Shown in pieces: positions 35,658 through 44,685 of a DNA stretch of 64,000 nucleotides (the first letter of the stretch is position 1; each line of letters starts with the position of its first letter). Below the pieces are notes generated by a model. The model made no database searches, had not been told where the DNA came from, and saw only the letters and a program-made list of their open reading frames with translations. This stretch comes from CAVYWD01 sp963772225 (lineage in GTDB: Bacteria; Myxococcota; Myxococcia; Myxococcales; UBA5297): contig CAVYWD010000004.1 in assembly GCA_963772225.1 (NCBI GenBank), positions 1 to 64,000 of the forward strand, given 5' to 3'. The translations under genes and the position numbers were made by a program.

Positions 35658-38600
35658 ATGAACGTCCTGAAACTCCCCGGCGGCACCGCTCTCTCCGACT
35701 TTCGCCTCGACAAGCTGAACGCCTCGCTGCGCGCCGCGCGCCCAGGCCTCTCGGTCGCCGCGACCCAGCACTGGCACTTCGTCGAGGTGGAGCGCGAGCC
35801 CACCGCGCCCGAGCGCCAGATGCTGGAGCGACTGCTGCGCTACGGCCCGCCCGCTCCCGCGCCCGAGCGGCTCCGGGGCCGCATGCTCCTCGTCACGCCG
35901 CGCCTGGGCACCATCTCGCCCTGGTCTTCCAAGGCGACCGACATCGCCCGCCAGTGCGGCCTTTCGGGGCTCGTGCGTCGCATCGAGCGGGGCACCGCCT
36001 TCCACCTCGAGGGCAGCGCGGGCGACCTCGCCGCGGCGCTGAGCGTCCTCCACGACCGCATGACCGAGGCCGTGCTCTCGTCGCTCGACGAGGCGGGCCA
36101 GCTCTTCCGCCACGTCGCGCCCAAGCCGCTCGCGCACGTCGACGCCCTGGGCCGCGGGCGCGCCGCCCTCGAAGAGGCGAACGCGGCGATGGGCCTCGCC
36201 CTCGCCCCCGACGAGGTCGACTACCTGCTCGCGCACTTCCAGGGCTTGAAGCGCAACCCCACCGACGTCGAGCTCACCATGTTCGCCCAGGCGAACTCCG
36301 AGCACTGCCGCCACAAGATCTTCAACGCCTCCTGGGTCGTCGACGGCCAGCCCATGCCGCAGTCGCTCTTCCAGATGGTCCGCGAGACCGAGAAGGCGAA
36401 CCCCCAGGGCACGGTGAGCGCCTACTCCGACAACGCCGCGGTGATGGAGGGCCCGTCGGTCCGCCGCTTCATGGTGGAGCCGGGCACCGGCCGGTACGTC
36501 TACCGCCAGGACCGGACGCACACGCTCATGAAGGTCGAGACGCACAACCACCCGACCGCCATCTCGCCCTTCCCCGGCGCGGCCACCGGCTCGGGCGGCG
36601 AGATCCGCGACGAGGGCGCGACCGGCCGGGGCGCCAAGCCCAAGGCGGGCCTGTGCGGATTCTCGGTCGGAAACCTCCGCCTGCCCGGCTTCGCCCGCCC
36701 GTGGGAAGGCCCCGAGAGCCGGCCCGAGCGGATCGCCTCGCCGCTCTCCATCATGATCGACGGGCCCCTCGGCGCGGCCGCCTTCAACAACGAGTTCGGG
36801 CGGCCCAACCTCGCCGGCTACTTCCGCGCCTACGAGCAGGAGGTCGCCGGCGTCACCCGCGGCTACCACAAGCCCATCATGCTCGCCGGCGGCGTCGGCA
36901 ACGTCCGCGCCGAGCACGCGCACAAGGGCGAGCTGCACCCGGGCGCGCTCCTCGTGCAAATCGGCGGGCCCGCCATGCTCATCGGCATGGGCGGCGGCTC
37001 GGCGTCGTCCATGTCCACGGGCTCCAACGCCGCCGACTTGGACTTCGACTCCGTCCAGCGCGGCAACGCGGAGATCCAGCGCCGCGCGCAGGAGGTCATC
37101 GATCGCTGCTGGGCGCTCGGCGAAGCGAACCCCATCCTCTCCATTCACGACGTCGGCGCGGGCGGCATCTCCAACGCGCTGCCGGAGCTCGTCCATGGCT
37201 CGGGGCGGGGCGGGCGCATCGACCTTCGCGCGGCGCCCAACGAGGAGCCGGGGATGACCCCGCGCGAGGTCTGGTGCAACGAGGCGCAGGAGCGCTACGT
37301 CCTCGCCATCGCGCCGGACCAGCTGCCGCTCTTCCGCTCCCTCTGCGAGCGCGAGCGCTGCCCGTTCGCGGTGGTGGGCGAGGCGACCGCCGACGACCAC
37401 CTGGAAGTGCGCGACCCGCTCTTCGGCGACAAGCCGGTCGACATGAGCCTCTCGGCCCTCATCGGCCGGCCGCCGCGCATGACGCGGGACGTGAAGCGCC
37501 AGAAGCCCAAGCTCGCGCCCTTCACCGCTCAGGGCATCGAGCTCGCCGAGGCGGCGCGGCGCGTGCTCTCGCACCCCACCGTGGCGGACAAGACCTTCCT
37601 CGTCACCATCGGCGACCGGACGGTCGGCGGCCTCTGCGCGCGCGACCCCATGGTCGGCCCGTGGCAGGTGCCGGTGGCCGACTGCGCGGCGACGCTCCTC
37701 TCGTTCGAGGGCTACGCCGGCGAGGCCTTCGCGGTGGGCGAGCGGACGCCGCTCGCGGTCATCGACGGCCCGGCCTCGGGCCGCATGGCGGTCGGCGAGG
37801 CGTTGACCAACCTGGCCGCGGCGCCGGTGGAGTCGCTCTCGCGCGTGAAGCTCTCGGCGAACTGGATGGCGGCGGCGGGCTTCCCCGGCGAGGACGCCAT
37901 TCTCTTCGACACCGTGAAGGCGGTGGCGCTCGAGCTCTGCCCCAAGCTCGGCGTCGGCATCCCCGTCGGCAAGGACTCGATGTCCATGCGCACGACCTGG
38001 GAGGCGGGCGGCGAGAAGAAGGCGGTGGTCTCGCCGCTCTCGCTCATCGTCTCGGCGTTCGCGCCGTGCCCCGACGTGCGCGGCACCTGGACGCCGCAGC
38101 TCAAGACCGACCTGGGGCCCACCGAGCTCGTCTTCGTGGACCTCGCCGGTGGGCGGATGCGGATGGGCGGGTCCATCCTGGCGCAGGTCTACGACCAGGT
38201 CGGCGACGAGGCGCCGGACCTGGACGCGCCGGAGCGGATCAAGGGCCTCTTCTCGGCGCTCGCCGAGCTGCGCGCGGCGTCGCTCGTCCTCGCCTACCAC
38301 GACCGCTCGGACGGTGGGCTCTTCGCGGCGCTCTGCGAGATGGCTTTTGCCGGCCACACCGGCGTCCTGGTGGAACTCGCGGGCATCGCCGGCGCGGGCG
38401 CGACGCCTTCGCGCGTTCTCGCCGCCCTCTTCAACGAAGAGCTGGGCGCGCTCCTCCAGGTGCGCGGGGCGCACGGGGCCCGGGTCCTCGAGATCCTCGC
38501 GAAGCACGGCGTCCCCGGCGTCGCCCTCGGCGTTCCCACCAACGGGCATGCGGTGACCATCACCTCGGGCGACCGGAAGGTCTTTTCCCAGCCTCGGCCG

Positions 38601-39542
38601 GCCCTGCAGCGCGTCTGGTCCGAGACCACCTGGCAGATGCAGACGCTGCGCGACAACCCGGAGGCCGCGCGCCAGGAGTACGAACGAATCTTCGATGCCG
38701 ACGACCCCGGGCTCTCGCCTCACCTCACGTTCGACCCGGCGAAGGACGTCGCGGCGCCGTTCATCGCCAAGGGCGCGCGGCCGCGGATGGCCATCCTCCG
38801 CGAGCAGGGCGTGAACGGGCAGGTGGAGATGGCCGCCGCGTTCGACCGCGCCGGCTTTCAGGCGGTGGACGTCCACATGAGCGACGTCATCGCCGGGAGG
38901 GTGACGCTCTCGAGCTTCCAGGGCCTCGCGGCCTGCGGCGGCTTCTCCTACGGCGACGTCCTGGGCGGCGGCGAGGGTTGGGCCAAGTCGATTCTCTTCA
39001 ACCCCCGCGCCCGAGAGGAATTCGAGGCGTTCTTCGCGCGCAAGGACAGCTTTGCGCTGGGCGTCTGCAACGGCTGCCAGATGATGAGCGCGCTCAAGGA
39101 GCTCATCCCCGGGGCCCAGGCCTGGCCGCGCTTCGTCAAGAACCGCTCCGAGCAATTCGAGGCGCGGCTCATTTTGGTCGACATCCCGAAAAGCCCGTCG
39201 CTCTTCTTCGACGGCATGGCCGGCAGCCGCATCCCGGTGGTGACCGCGCACGGCGAGGGTTACGCGCACTTCTCGGAAGGCCAGGCGCCCGAGAGCGCCA
39301 TCGCCGCGATGCGCATGGTCGACAACCGCGGCGCGCCGGCCGCCCGCTATCCGGAGAATGTGAACGGCTCGCCGCTGGGCATCGCGGGGGTGACCACGGC
39401 CGACGGGCGCTTCACCATCGTGATGCCGCACCCGGAGCGCGTCTTCCGGAGCGTGCAGATGTCCTGGCACCCCGACGGCTGGGGCGAGGACAGCCCGTGG
39501 ATGCGCCTGTTCCGGAATGCGCGGGTGCGGGTAGGGTCATGA
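35658..39542 (+). CDS. purL: Phosphoribosylformylglycinamidine synthase, large single-chain form
   Basis: About 1294 residues. It converts FGAR plus glutamine and ATP to FGAM in purine synthesis. The N-terminal PurS-like region, two AIR-synthase-type ATP-binding halves (QANSEHCRHKIFNA, KVETHNHPTAISPFPGAATG, KDSMSMRTTWEAGG) and the C-terminal glutaminase are fused, as in proteobacteria. The glutaminase nucleophile is Cys1137 in GVCNGCQMM, and the catalytic His is in VMPHPERVFR. The ATG at 35658 (MNVLKLPGG) was chosen over a longer frame. Very long antisense frames over this gene are artefacts of GC bias. Confidence 0.97.
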   Translation: MNVLKLPGGTALSDFRLDKLNASLRAARPGLSVAATQHWHFVEVEREPTAPERQMLERLLRYGPPAPAPERLRGRMLLVTPRLGTISPWSSKATDIARQCGLSGLVRRIERGTAFHLEGSAGDLAAALSVLHDRMTEAVLSSLDEAGQLFRHVAPKPLAHVDALGRGRAALEEANAAMGLALAPDEVDYLLAHFQGLKRNPTDVELTMFAQANSEHCRHKIFNASWVVDGQPMPQSLFQMVRETEKANPQGTVSAYSDNAAVMEGPSVRRFMVEPGTGRYVYRQDRTHTLMKVETHNHPTAISPFPGAATGSGGEIRDEGATGRGAKPKAGLCGFSVGNLRLPGFARPWEGPESRPERIASPLSIMIDGPLGAAAFNNEFGRPNLAGYFRAYEQEVAGVTRGYHKPIMLAGGVGNVRAEHAHKGELHPGALLVQIGGPAMLIGMGGGSASSMSTGSNAADLDFDSVQRGNAEIQRRAQEVIDRCWALGEANPILSIHDVGAGGISNALPELVHGSGRGGRIDLRAAPNEEPGMTPREVWCNEAQERYVLAIAPDQLPLFRSLCERERCPFAVVGEATADDHLEVRDPLFGDKPVDMSLSALIGRPPRMTRDVKRQKPKLAPFTAQGIELAEAARRVLSHPTVADKTFLVTIGDRTVGGLCARDPMVGPWQVPVADCAATLLSFEGYAGEAFAVGERTPLAVIDGPASGRMAVGEALTNLAAAPVESLSRVKLSANWMAAAGFPGEDAILFDTVKAVALELCPKLGVGIPVGKDSMSMRTTWEAGGEKKAVVSPLSLIVSAFAPCPDVRGTWTPQLKTDLGPTELVFVDLAGGRMRMGGSILAQVYDQVGDEAPDLDAPERIKGLFSALAELRAASLVLAYHDRSDGGLFAALCEMAFAGHTGVLVELAGIAGAGATPSRVLAALFNEELGALLQVRGAHGARVLEILAKHGVPGVALGVPTNGHAVTITSGDRKVFSQPRPALQRVWSETTWQMQTLRDNPEAARQEYERIFDADDPGLSPHLTFDPAKDVAAPFIAKGARPRMAILREQGVNGQVEMAAAFDRAGFQAVDVHMSDVIAGRVTLSSFQGLAACGGFSYGDVLGGGEGWAKSILFNPRAREEFEAFFARKDSFALGVCNGCQMMSALKELIPGAQAWPRFVKNRSEQFEARLILVDIPKSPSLFFDGMAGSRIPVVTAHGEGYAHFSEGQAPESAIAAMRMVDNRGAPAARYPENVNGSPLGIAGVTTADGRFTIVMPHPERVFRSVQMSWHPDGWGEDSPWMRLFRNARVRVGS

Positions 39543-39588
39543 GCGAACGGGGCGCCGAACGCCCCGCCTCGCGATAGCACGTCCGCGG

Positions 39589-40731
<1,143 letters not shown>

Positions 40732-40832
40732 CGTGTCTTGCCTTTCGTAAAAACATCGGAGTGGAAACGCCGCATCGGGTGCGAGGGGCATCGGCCCGCC
40801 GCACCCGATGCTTTCAAAGGCGGGCGCTCGAG

Positions 40833-41192
40833 TCAGATGCCGAGCCCTTTGTAGCCGTTCAGCCCTGGCGTGCGAAAGCGCAGGTACTCCTTGTGCGCCA
40901 CGTCATTCTCGACCAGCGATTTCTCGAAAGAGGGGATCCAAGGCTTGTCGCCCTTTTCCCACTCGGTCTTCTTCCAGTCGATCTTGGGCGCGTCCGGGTG
41001 GCCCTGGATCACCGGGGCGAGGACCGTGGACAGGAACTCCTGGAATTTCATCGTCGGAGGAACCGCAAAAATGGAGGGGGCGGCGTACATCAGATGCTTG
41101 TCCCAGCAGACGTAGACCAGCTGGTTGCCGTGGAAGTTGGCGACGGTGTCGAGCGGCTTGCCGACGTAGTCCTGGATGGCAGTGACGGACAT
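40833..41192 (-). CDS. dmpO: Phenol hydroxylase P4 component
   Basis: 119 residues, as in DmpO. MSVTAIQDYVGKPLDTVANFHGNQLVYVCWDKHLMYAAP matches the family's FHGNQLVYV...HLM core, with PKIDWKKTEW toward the end. In the Pseudomonas enzyme P4 is needed for iron loading or assembly of the hydroxylase. AAGGAG lies 7 bases before the ATG. It is the last of the K-L-M-N-O genes. The reductase gene dmpP that normally follows is absent; an acyl-CoA dehydrogenase comes next. Confidence 0.92.
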   Translation of the reverse strand: MSVTAIQDYVGKPLDTVANFHGNQLVYVCWDKHLMYAAPSIFAVPPTMKFQEFLSTVLAPVIQGHPDAPKIDWKKTEWEKGDKPWIPSFEKSLVENDVAHKEYLRFRTPGLNGYKGLGI

Positions 41193-41206
41193 GGGTTTGC
41201 TCCTTT

Positions 41207-42730
41207 TCAGCGGTTCGAGGTGGCCATGCCCTTCCAGAGGGCAAAGTTCTTCTGGTCCTGGGAGCCTTCGAAGTCCATGTTGTCCTGGCCCGGCACCATG
41301 TGGACCCATTTCATCCACTCCTCGACGCCGCCGCCGCCCGAGTTTCCCTGAAACAGCTGTGGCATGGGCAGCCAGGCCTGGATGTACTTCTCCGGCTCGT
41401 GCTCGAAGATGTGTTGGCAGTGGTCCGAGCAGAAATGGTACTTCTCGCCTTTGTAGTCGAGCTCGCGGTGGGCGAGCTTCCCGGGGTCGTCGGGCTCGGT
41501 GAAGATCATCGGGAATTGGCAGACCTGGCAGAGCTGGGCCAGACCGGGGTTGAGGTGGCGCTTTCCCTCCTTGGCCATCTTGGCCCAGAGCTCCCAGCGC
41601 GGCCGGTAATACTTGTCGAAGGTGTTCGGGTATTTCTCCGAGAGCCAGTCGAGCTCCTCGGGGTTGGGGATCCAGGTGTGGAACATGGTGCCGAAGTTCC
41701 ACTGGTAGACGGCCGACCAGAGCTGGTGCGAGACGTGCTCCTTGTCGATCGCGGCCTGGGCCGCGCAGGCCGGCACCTTGATGCCATACCGCGCCAGGTC
41801 CCTGAAGAGAGCGCCGCCGTTCTGCTCGAAGTAGATCTCCCAGGCCTCCTGCCAGCTCATCACGCGCTTGGGCAGCATGTAGTCCATCATCATGGCGATG
41901 AGCGACAGCACGCGGGTGCCGCGCCACGTCCACTTGTCGATCCACCGCTGCACGATGGGCAGGTTGTCCGGGTCCTGCTCGAGCATGAACTTGATGCACT
42001 CGAGGCCCAGCGTCATGTGCCGCGCCTCGTCGGACTGGGCCGAGAAGCCGAACGTCATGGTGCCGACGTCGCCGTTGAAGGCGGCCCCCGACATGAAGGG
42101 CACGAACACCAGGTTGGTCAGCACGTACTCGAAGGAGAAGCCGATGGCGATCATCCATTCGAACGGGCCAGCGGTGATGGCGTCGTCGAAGAATGACTTG
42201 GGCACGGACATGTACCACATGCGCGGCAGCTGGTGGATGAAGCTGTGCATGCCGTTGTAGTACTTGTTGTAATTGCTGGCGGTGTGGATTTGCGTCTGCG
42301 CGTGGCGGATCTCATCGAGCGACTGCATCTGGCAGGCGACCCGGGGGCCGACGCCGCGAAAGTTGCGGCCGGCCATGGAGAAGCCGCGGTGGGCCATGTA
42401 CTCGAGCGGAGGGAAAGCGCCAAAGAACAGCTTGATGGCGTTGATGTAGCGCGCGTCGGTCACGTTCAGGTGGCCGTTCGACTGGTTGAAGGAGTCGAGA
42501 ATGGCGTAGAGCTTGCGCTCCTTCTCCGCCTGGTACTTCCAGTAGGCGTCCATGGTCAAGCGGAACGGGTCTTCCCACTGGTCCCAGTCGTGAATCTTGA
42601 TCCCCTCGTATTTGTCGTAGGGGAAGACCTTGTCCATCGGCTGATAGGTGGTGTCCCAACCCAGGCCGCGGGTCAGGTGGCGGTAGCGGTCCTTGAGGGA
42701 CAGCTTCTTCTCGGCAGTCTTCATCACCAT
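41207..42730 (-). CDS. dmpN: Phenol hydroxylase P3 large oxygenase (diiron) subunit
   Basis: 507 residues. The catalytic alpha subunit hydroxylates phenol to catechol. The diiron ligands are visible as Glu110, then DEIRH (Glu140, His143), Glu201, and DEARH (Glu235, His238). The C-terminal zinc-like CQVCQFPM...HFCSDHCQHIF cysteines are also present. The ATG at 42730 (MVMKTAEKK) has GGAG 9 bases upstream; a TTG 15 bases earlier is less likely. It sits 14 bp before dmpO. Confidence 0.97.
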   Translation of the reverse strand: MVMKTAEKKLSLKDRYRHLTRGLGWDTTYQPMDKVFPYDKYEGIKIHDWDQWEDPFRLTMDAYWKYQAEKERKLYAILDSFNQSNGHLNVTDARYINAIKLFFGAFPPLEYMAHRGFSMAGRNFRGVGPRVACQMQSLDEIRHAQTQIHTASNYNKYYNGMHSFIHQLPRMWYMSVPKSFFDDAITAGPFEWMIAIGFSFEYVLTNLVFVPFMSGAAFNGDVGTMTFGFSAQSDEARHMTLGLECIKFMLEQDPDNLPIVQRWIDKWTWRGTRVLSLIAMMMDYMLPKRVMSWQEAWEIYFEQNGGALFRDLARYGIKVPACAAQAAIDKEHVSHQLWSAVYQWNFGTMFHTWIPNPEELDWLSEKYPNTFDKYYRPRWELWAKMAKEGKRHLNPGLAQLCQVCQFPMIFTEPDDPGKLAHRELDYKGEKYHFCSDHCQHIFEHEPEKYIQAWLPMPQLFQGNSGGGGVEEWMKWVHMVPGQDNMDFEGSQDQKNFALWKGMATSNR

Positions 42731-42757
42731 GGTTGGTTTCTCCAAGGAAATGGATGT

Positions 42758-43027
42758 TTAGCTCTTCCAGGCCAGCGTGAATTGGTCGAAGTCCTCGTCC
42801 AGGTGGCCGGAGATCGTGATGAGGTGGATGTGAAGCTCCTGCAGGTCGAAGGGGCGGCCGACCCGCTCCTCGACCGAGGCGCGGTGGATGGTCAGCTGTC
42901 CTTCGGCGTCCACCTTGACCATGCCGGGCTGCTGGACGGCCACGGCTTTGGGGTTGTCGGCGAGGATGGCGTCGACGATGCACCGGGATTCTTCGGTGGC
43001 TTGAAACGCAATGAAGACGTTCGACAT
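42758..43027 (-). CDS. dmpM: Phenol hydroxylase P2 regulatory (effector) protein
   Basis: 89 residues, the usual length for the cofactor-less effector of bacterial multicomponent monooxygenases. MSNVFIAFQATEESRCIVDAI and DLQELHIHLITISGHLDEDFDQFTLAW match DmpM. It binds the hydroxylase and couples electron delivery to oxygen activation. Order L-M-N is as in known phenol hydroxylase operons. Confidence 0.95.
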   Translation of the reverse strand: MSNVFIAFQATEESRCIVDAILADNPKAVAVQQPGMVKVDAEGQLTIHRASVEERVGRPFDLQELHIHLITISGHLDEDFDQFTLAWKS

Positions 43028-43067
43028 GGGCGCGTCCTTTGCAAAAAGGGGTCAGAGGCAAAAGAGG

Positions 43068-44051
43068 TCAGAGGCCGAGCTTCGTCAGCCGGGCCTGGAA
43101 TTCGAGTCGGATGGCGTCGACGACGGCCCTGGCCTCCGGGCCGAAGACGGTCTGCGCCAGCGCGCCGAGGGCGGCCAGGGCAGTTTCTCGGTATTTCGAC
43201 ACCCAGCCCCCGACGAGGCCCTTGTTCTGCGCCGACTCGGAAGCCGCGGCCTTGACCACCGCGTCGACCCAGCGATCGGTCTCGGAGTGCCATTCCTTCA
43301 TGAACTTGGTCACGAGGCCGTAGAAGGCGTTGCCCTCGCGCGACGCAAGCTTCTCGGTATGGACGTAGAGGAATGGGTAGAGCAGCGCGTCGAGCACGAG
43401 GTTCTGGGCGATGAACAGCTCGAACCAGTCCTTGACCACGAAGCTGTCCTCGACGTAGCGGCGCAGCGGCTGCCATTGGGCGTCCGAGAGCCAGGCGTGC
43501 TTCGCGGCGTCGAGCGCCTCCTCTCCGCCGATGGCCAGCCCGATGCGGCTGATCTGCTGGGCGATGCCGAGGCGGTCCATCGCGGCGTACATGCACGCCG
43601 CCTCGATGGCGGTGCCGTAGCCGTAGGCCGAGATGAAGGTGTTGTTCATGTTGGCGCCCCACTCGGCGAGGCGCATCGGGACGAGCAGCTCGAGCACGAG
43701 CTTGCGCCCCCGCGGCGAGAGAGCGTCGGCCGGGCCGCTGTCCACCGCAAACTCGAACGCGGAGTCCGCGGCATCTTGCTGGCGGGCGCGGGCGAGGGTG
43801 TAGGTGGCGTAGTAATACTGGCGCGGGTCTTTGAAGTCGTACCAGTCGCGCATCTTGACCGCCGTGCGCCGCTCGTCGAAGACTTCGCGGTCCGGCTCCC
43901 AGGTAGGCCGGTAATGGTAGAGATAGGTCTGCTGAAGGTCGAAGGTGCCTTCCTGGTAACGCGTCGCCGGCTTGTCGCCGAAGCGCGCCGCTAGATGGTC
44001 GAAGGTCTGGCGAACCGGCTTGATGTTGATGGTCTTCAGGTCGAGCTGCAT
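43068..44051 (-). CDS. dmpL: Phenol hydroxylase P1 small oxygenase (beta) subunit
   Basis: 327 residues. YLYHYRPTWEPDREVFDERRT and KMRDWYDFKDPRQYYYATYTLARARQQDAA are typical of the beta subunit, which packs against DmpN and lacks the iron ligands. GGAGG precedes the ATG. Gene order and close spacing to dmpK (29 bp) and dmpM (40 bp) support one operon. Confidence 0.96.
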   Translation of the reverse strand: MQLDLKTINIKPVRQTFDHLAARFGDKPATRYQEGTFDLQQTYLYHYRPTWEPDREVFDERRTAVKMRDWYDFKDPRQYYYATYTLARARQQDAADSAFEFAVDSGPADALSPRGRKLVLELLVPMRLAEWGANMNNTFISAYGYGTAIEAACMYAAMDRLGIAQQISRIGLAIGGEEALDAAKHAWLSDAQWQPLRRYVEDSFVVKDWFELFIAQNLVLDALLYPFLYVHTEKLASREGNAFYGLVTKFMKEWHSETDRWVDAVVKAAASESAQNKGLVGGWVSKYRETALAALGALAQTVFGPEARAVVDAIRLEFQARLTKLGL

Positions 44052-44080
44052 CGTCTTCCTCCTGGGTTAGAAAGGGCGAA

Positions 44081-44347
44081 TCAGGGCTCGTCTGCCTGGC
44101 TGCGCAGCGCGTTGGCGTCCCGCAGTCGCCAATCGAGCGCCCCATGGGGTTTCTCGTCGTCGCCGGACGGCAGGACTTGGACGTCGTTGCAGCGGCAGAA
44201 CTCGGCGAACGCCGCCTCGGGAAGAATGAGCTCGACGAACAGGTCCGGGCTGCCGACGGCGAAGTCGAACTCGATGAAGTTCTTCGCCCTGCAACCGGTG
44301 ACGCGGACGTACTTGCGTTGGGTGCCCGAGACATTGTTCTGCTCCAT
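44081..44347 (-). CDS. dmpK: Phenol hydroxylase P0 assembly component
   Basis: 88 residues. RKYVRVTGCRAKNFIEFDFAVGSPDLFVELILPEAAFAEFCRCNDVQVL matches DmpK, a small protein required for assembly of active enzyme and not for catalysis. The ATG at 44347 gives the family-standard N-terminus; the upstream in-frame extension does not. It is the first gene of the hydroxylase operon, about 60-70 bases after a sigma-54-like promoter. Confidence 0.92.
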   Translation of the reverse strand: MEQNNVSGTQRKYVRVTGCRAKNFIEFDFAVGSPDLFVELILPEAAFAEFCRCNDVQVLPSGDDEKPHGALDWRLRDANALRSQADEP

Positions 44348-44418
44348 AACGATTCCTTTGGCGCGCACCGGTTTTAGGCGAGCGATGAGTGAGAGTTGTG
44401 GAGTCGAGTAGGAGGGCT

Positions 44419-44434
44419 TACAAGACGCGCGCCA
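44419..44434 (-). promoter_or_regulatory. Sigma-54-like (-24/-12) promoter for dmpKLMNO
   Basis: On the minus strand TGGCGCG-N4-TTGTA. This matches the consensus TGGCACG-N4-TTGCA at all but two positions and keeps GG at -24 with the right spacing. It lies 72 bases before dmpK. The adjacent regulator is of the sigma-54-dependent class. Confidence 0.65.
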
Positions 44435-44489
44435 GAAGGCGACTCGTCGGTTCAAGAGGAGACGCATCGCTCCAGCGGAGCGGGGCGGC

Positions 44490-44503
44490 GGATCATATGA
44501 TCC
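44490..44503. promoter_or_regulatory. GGATCATATGATCC palindrome, candidate activator site
   Basis: A perfect 14-bp palindrome about 85-95 bp upstream of the predicted dmpK start point. Its TGAT/ATCA arms resemble the XylR/DmpR upstream sites (TTGATC...GATCAA). A second inverted repeat ATGTC-N8-GACAT lies at 44543-44560. Confidence 0.5.
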
Positions 44504-44685
44504 AACGGAGGGTCCCTATGGACGAGAGGGTCCGCCTCGCCGATGTCTCGGATGCGACATGGGTCGAGATGAGAAGCGAAGCGGAACGCCCGCCGAGGGC
44601 GCCGAGAACGCGAAGGCGAAGGGAAGGCTCGGCGGGCGCCGCGCGGCGTCAGCGGCGATGTTGAATTGCCGTCAGGGAAGCCGGG

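Noticed and set aside
34023..39470. A 1,815-codon open frame antisense to purL and the cytolysin
   Set aside because: It lacks any domain, runs opposite two clearly recognised genes and reflects the scarcity of stops in high-GC DNA.
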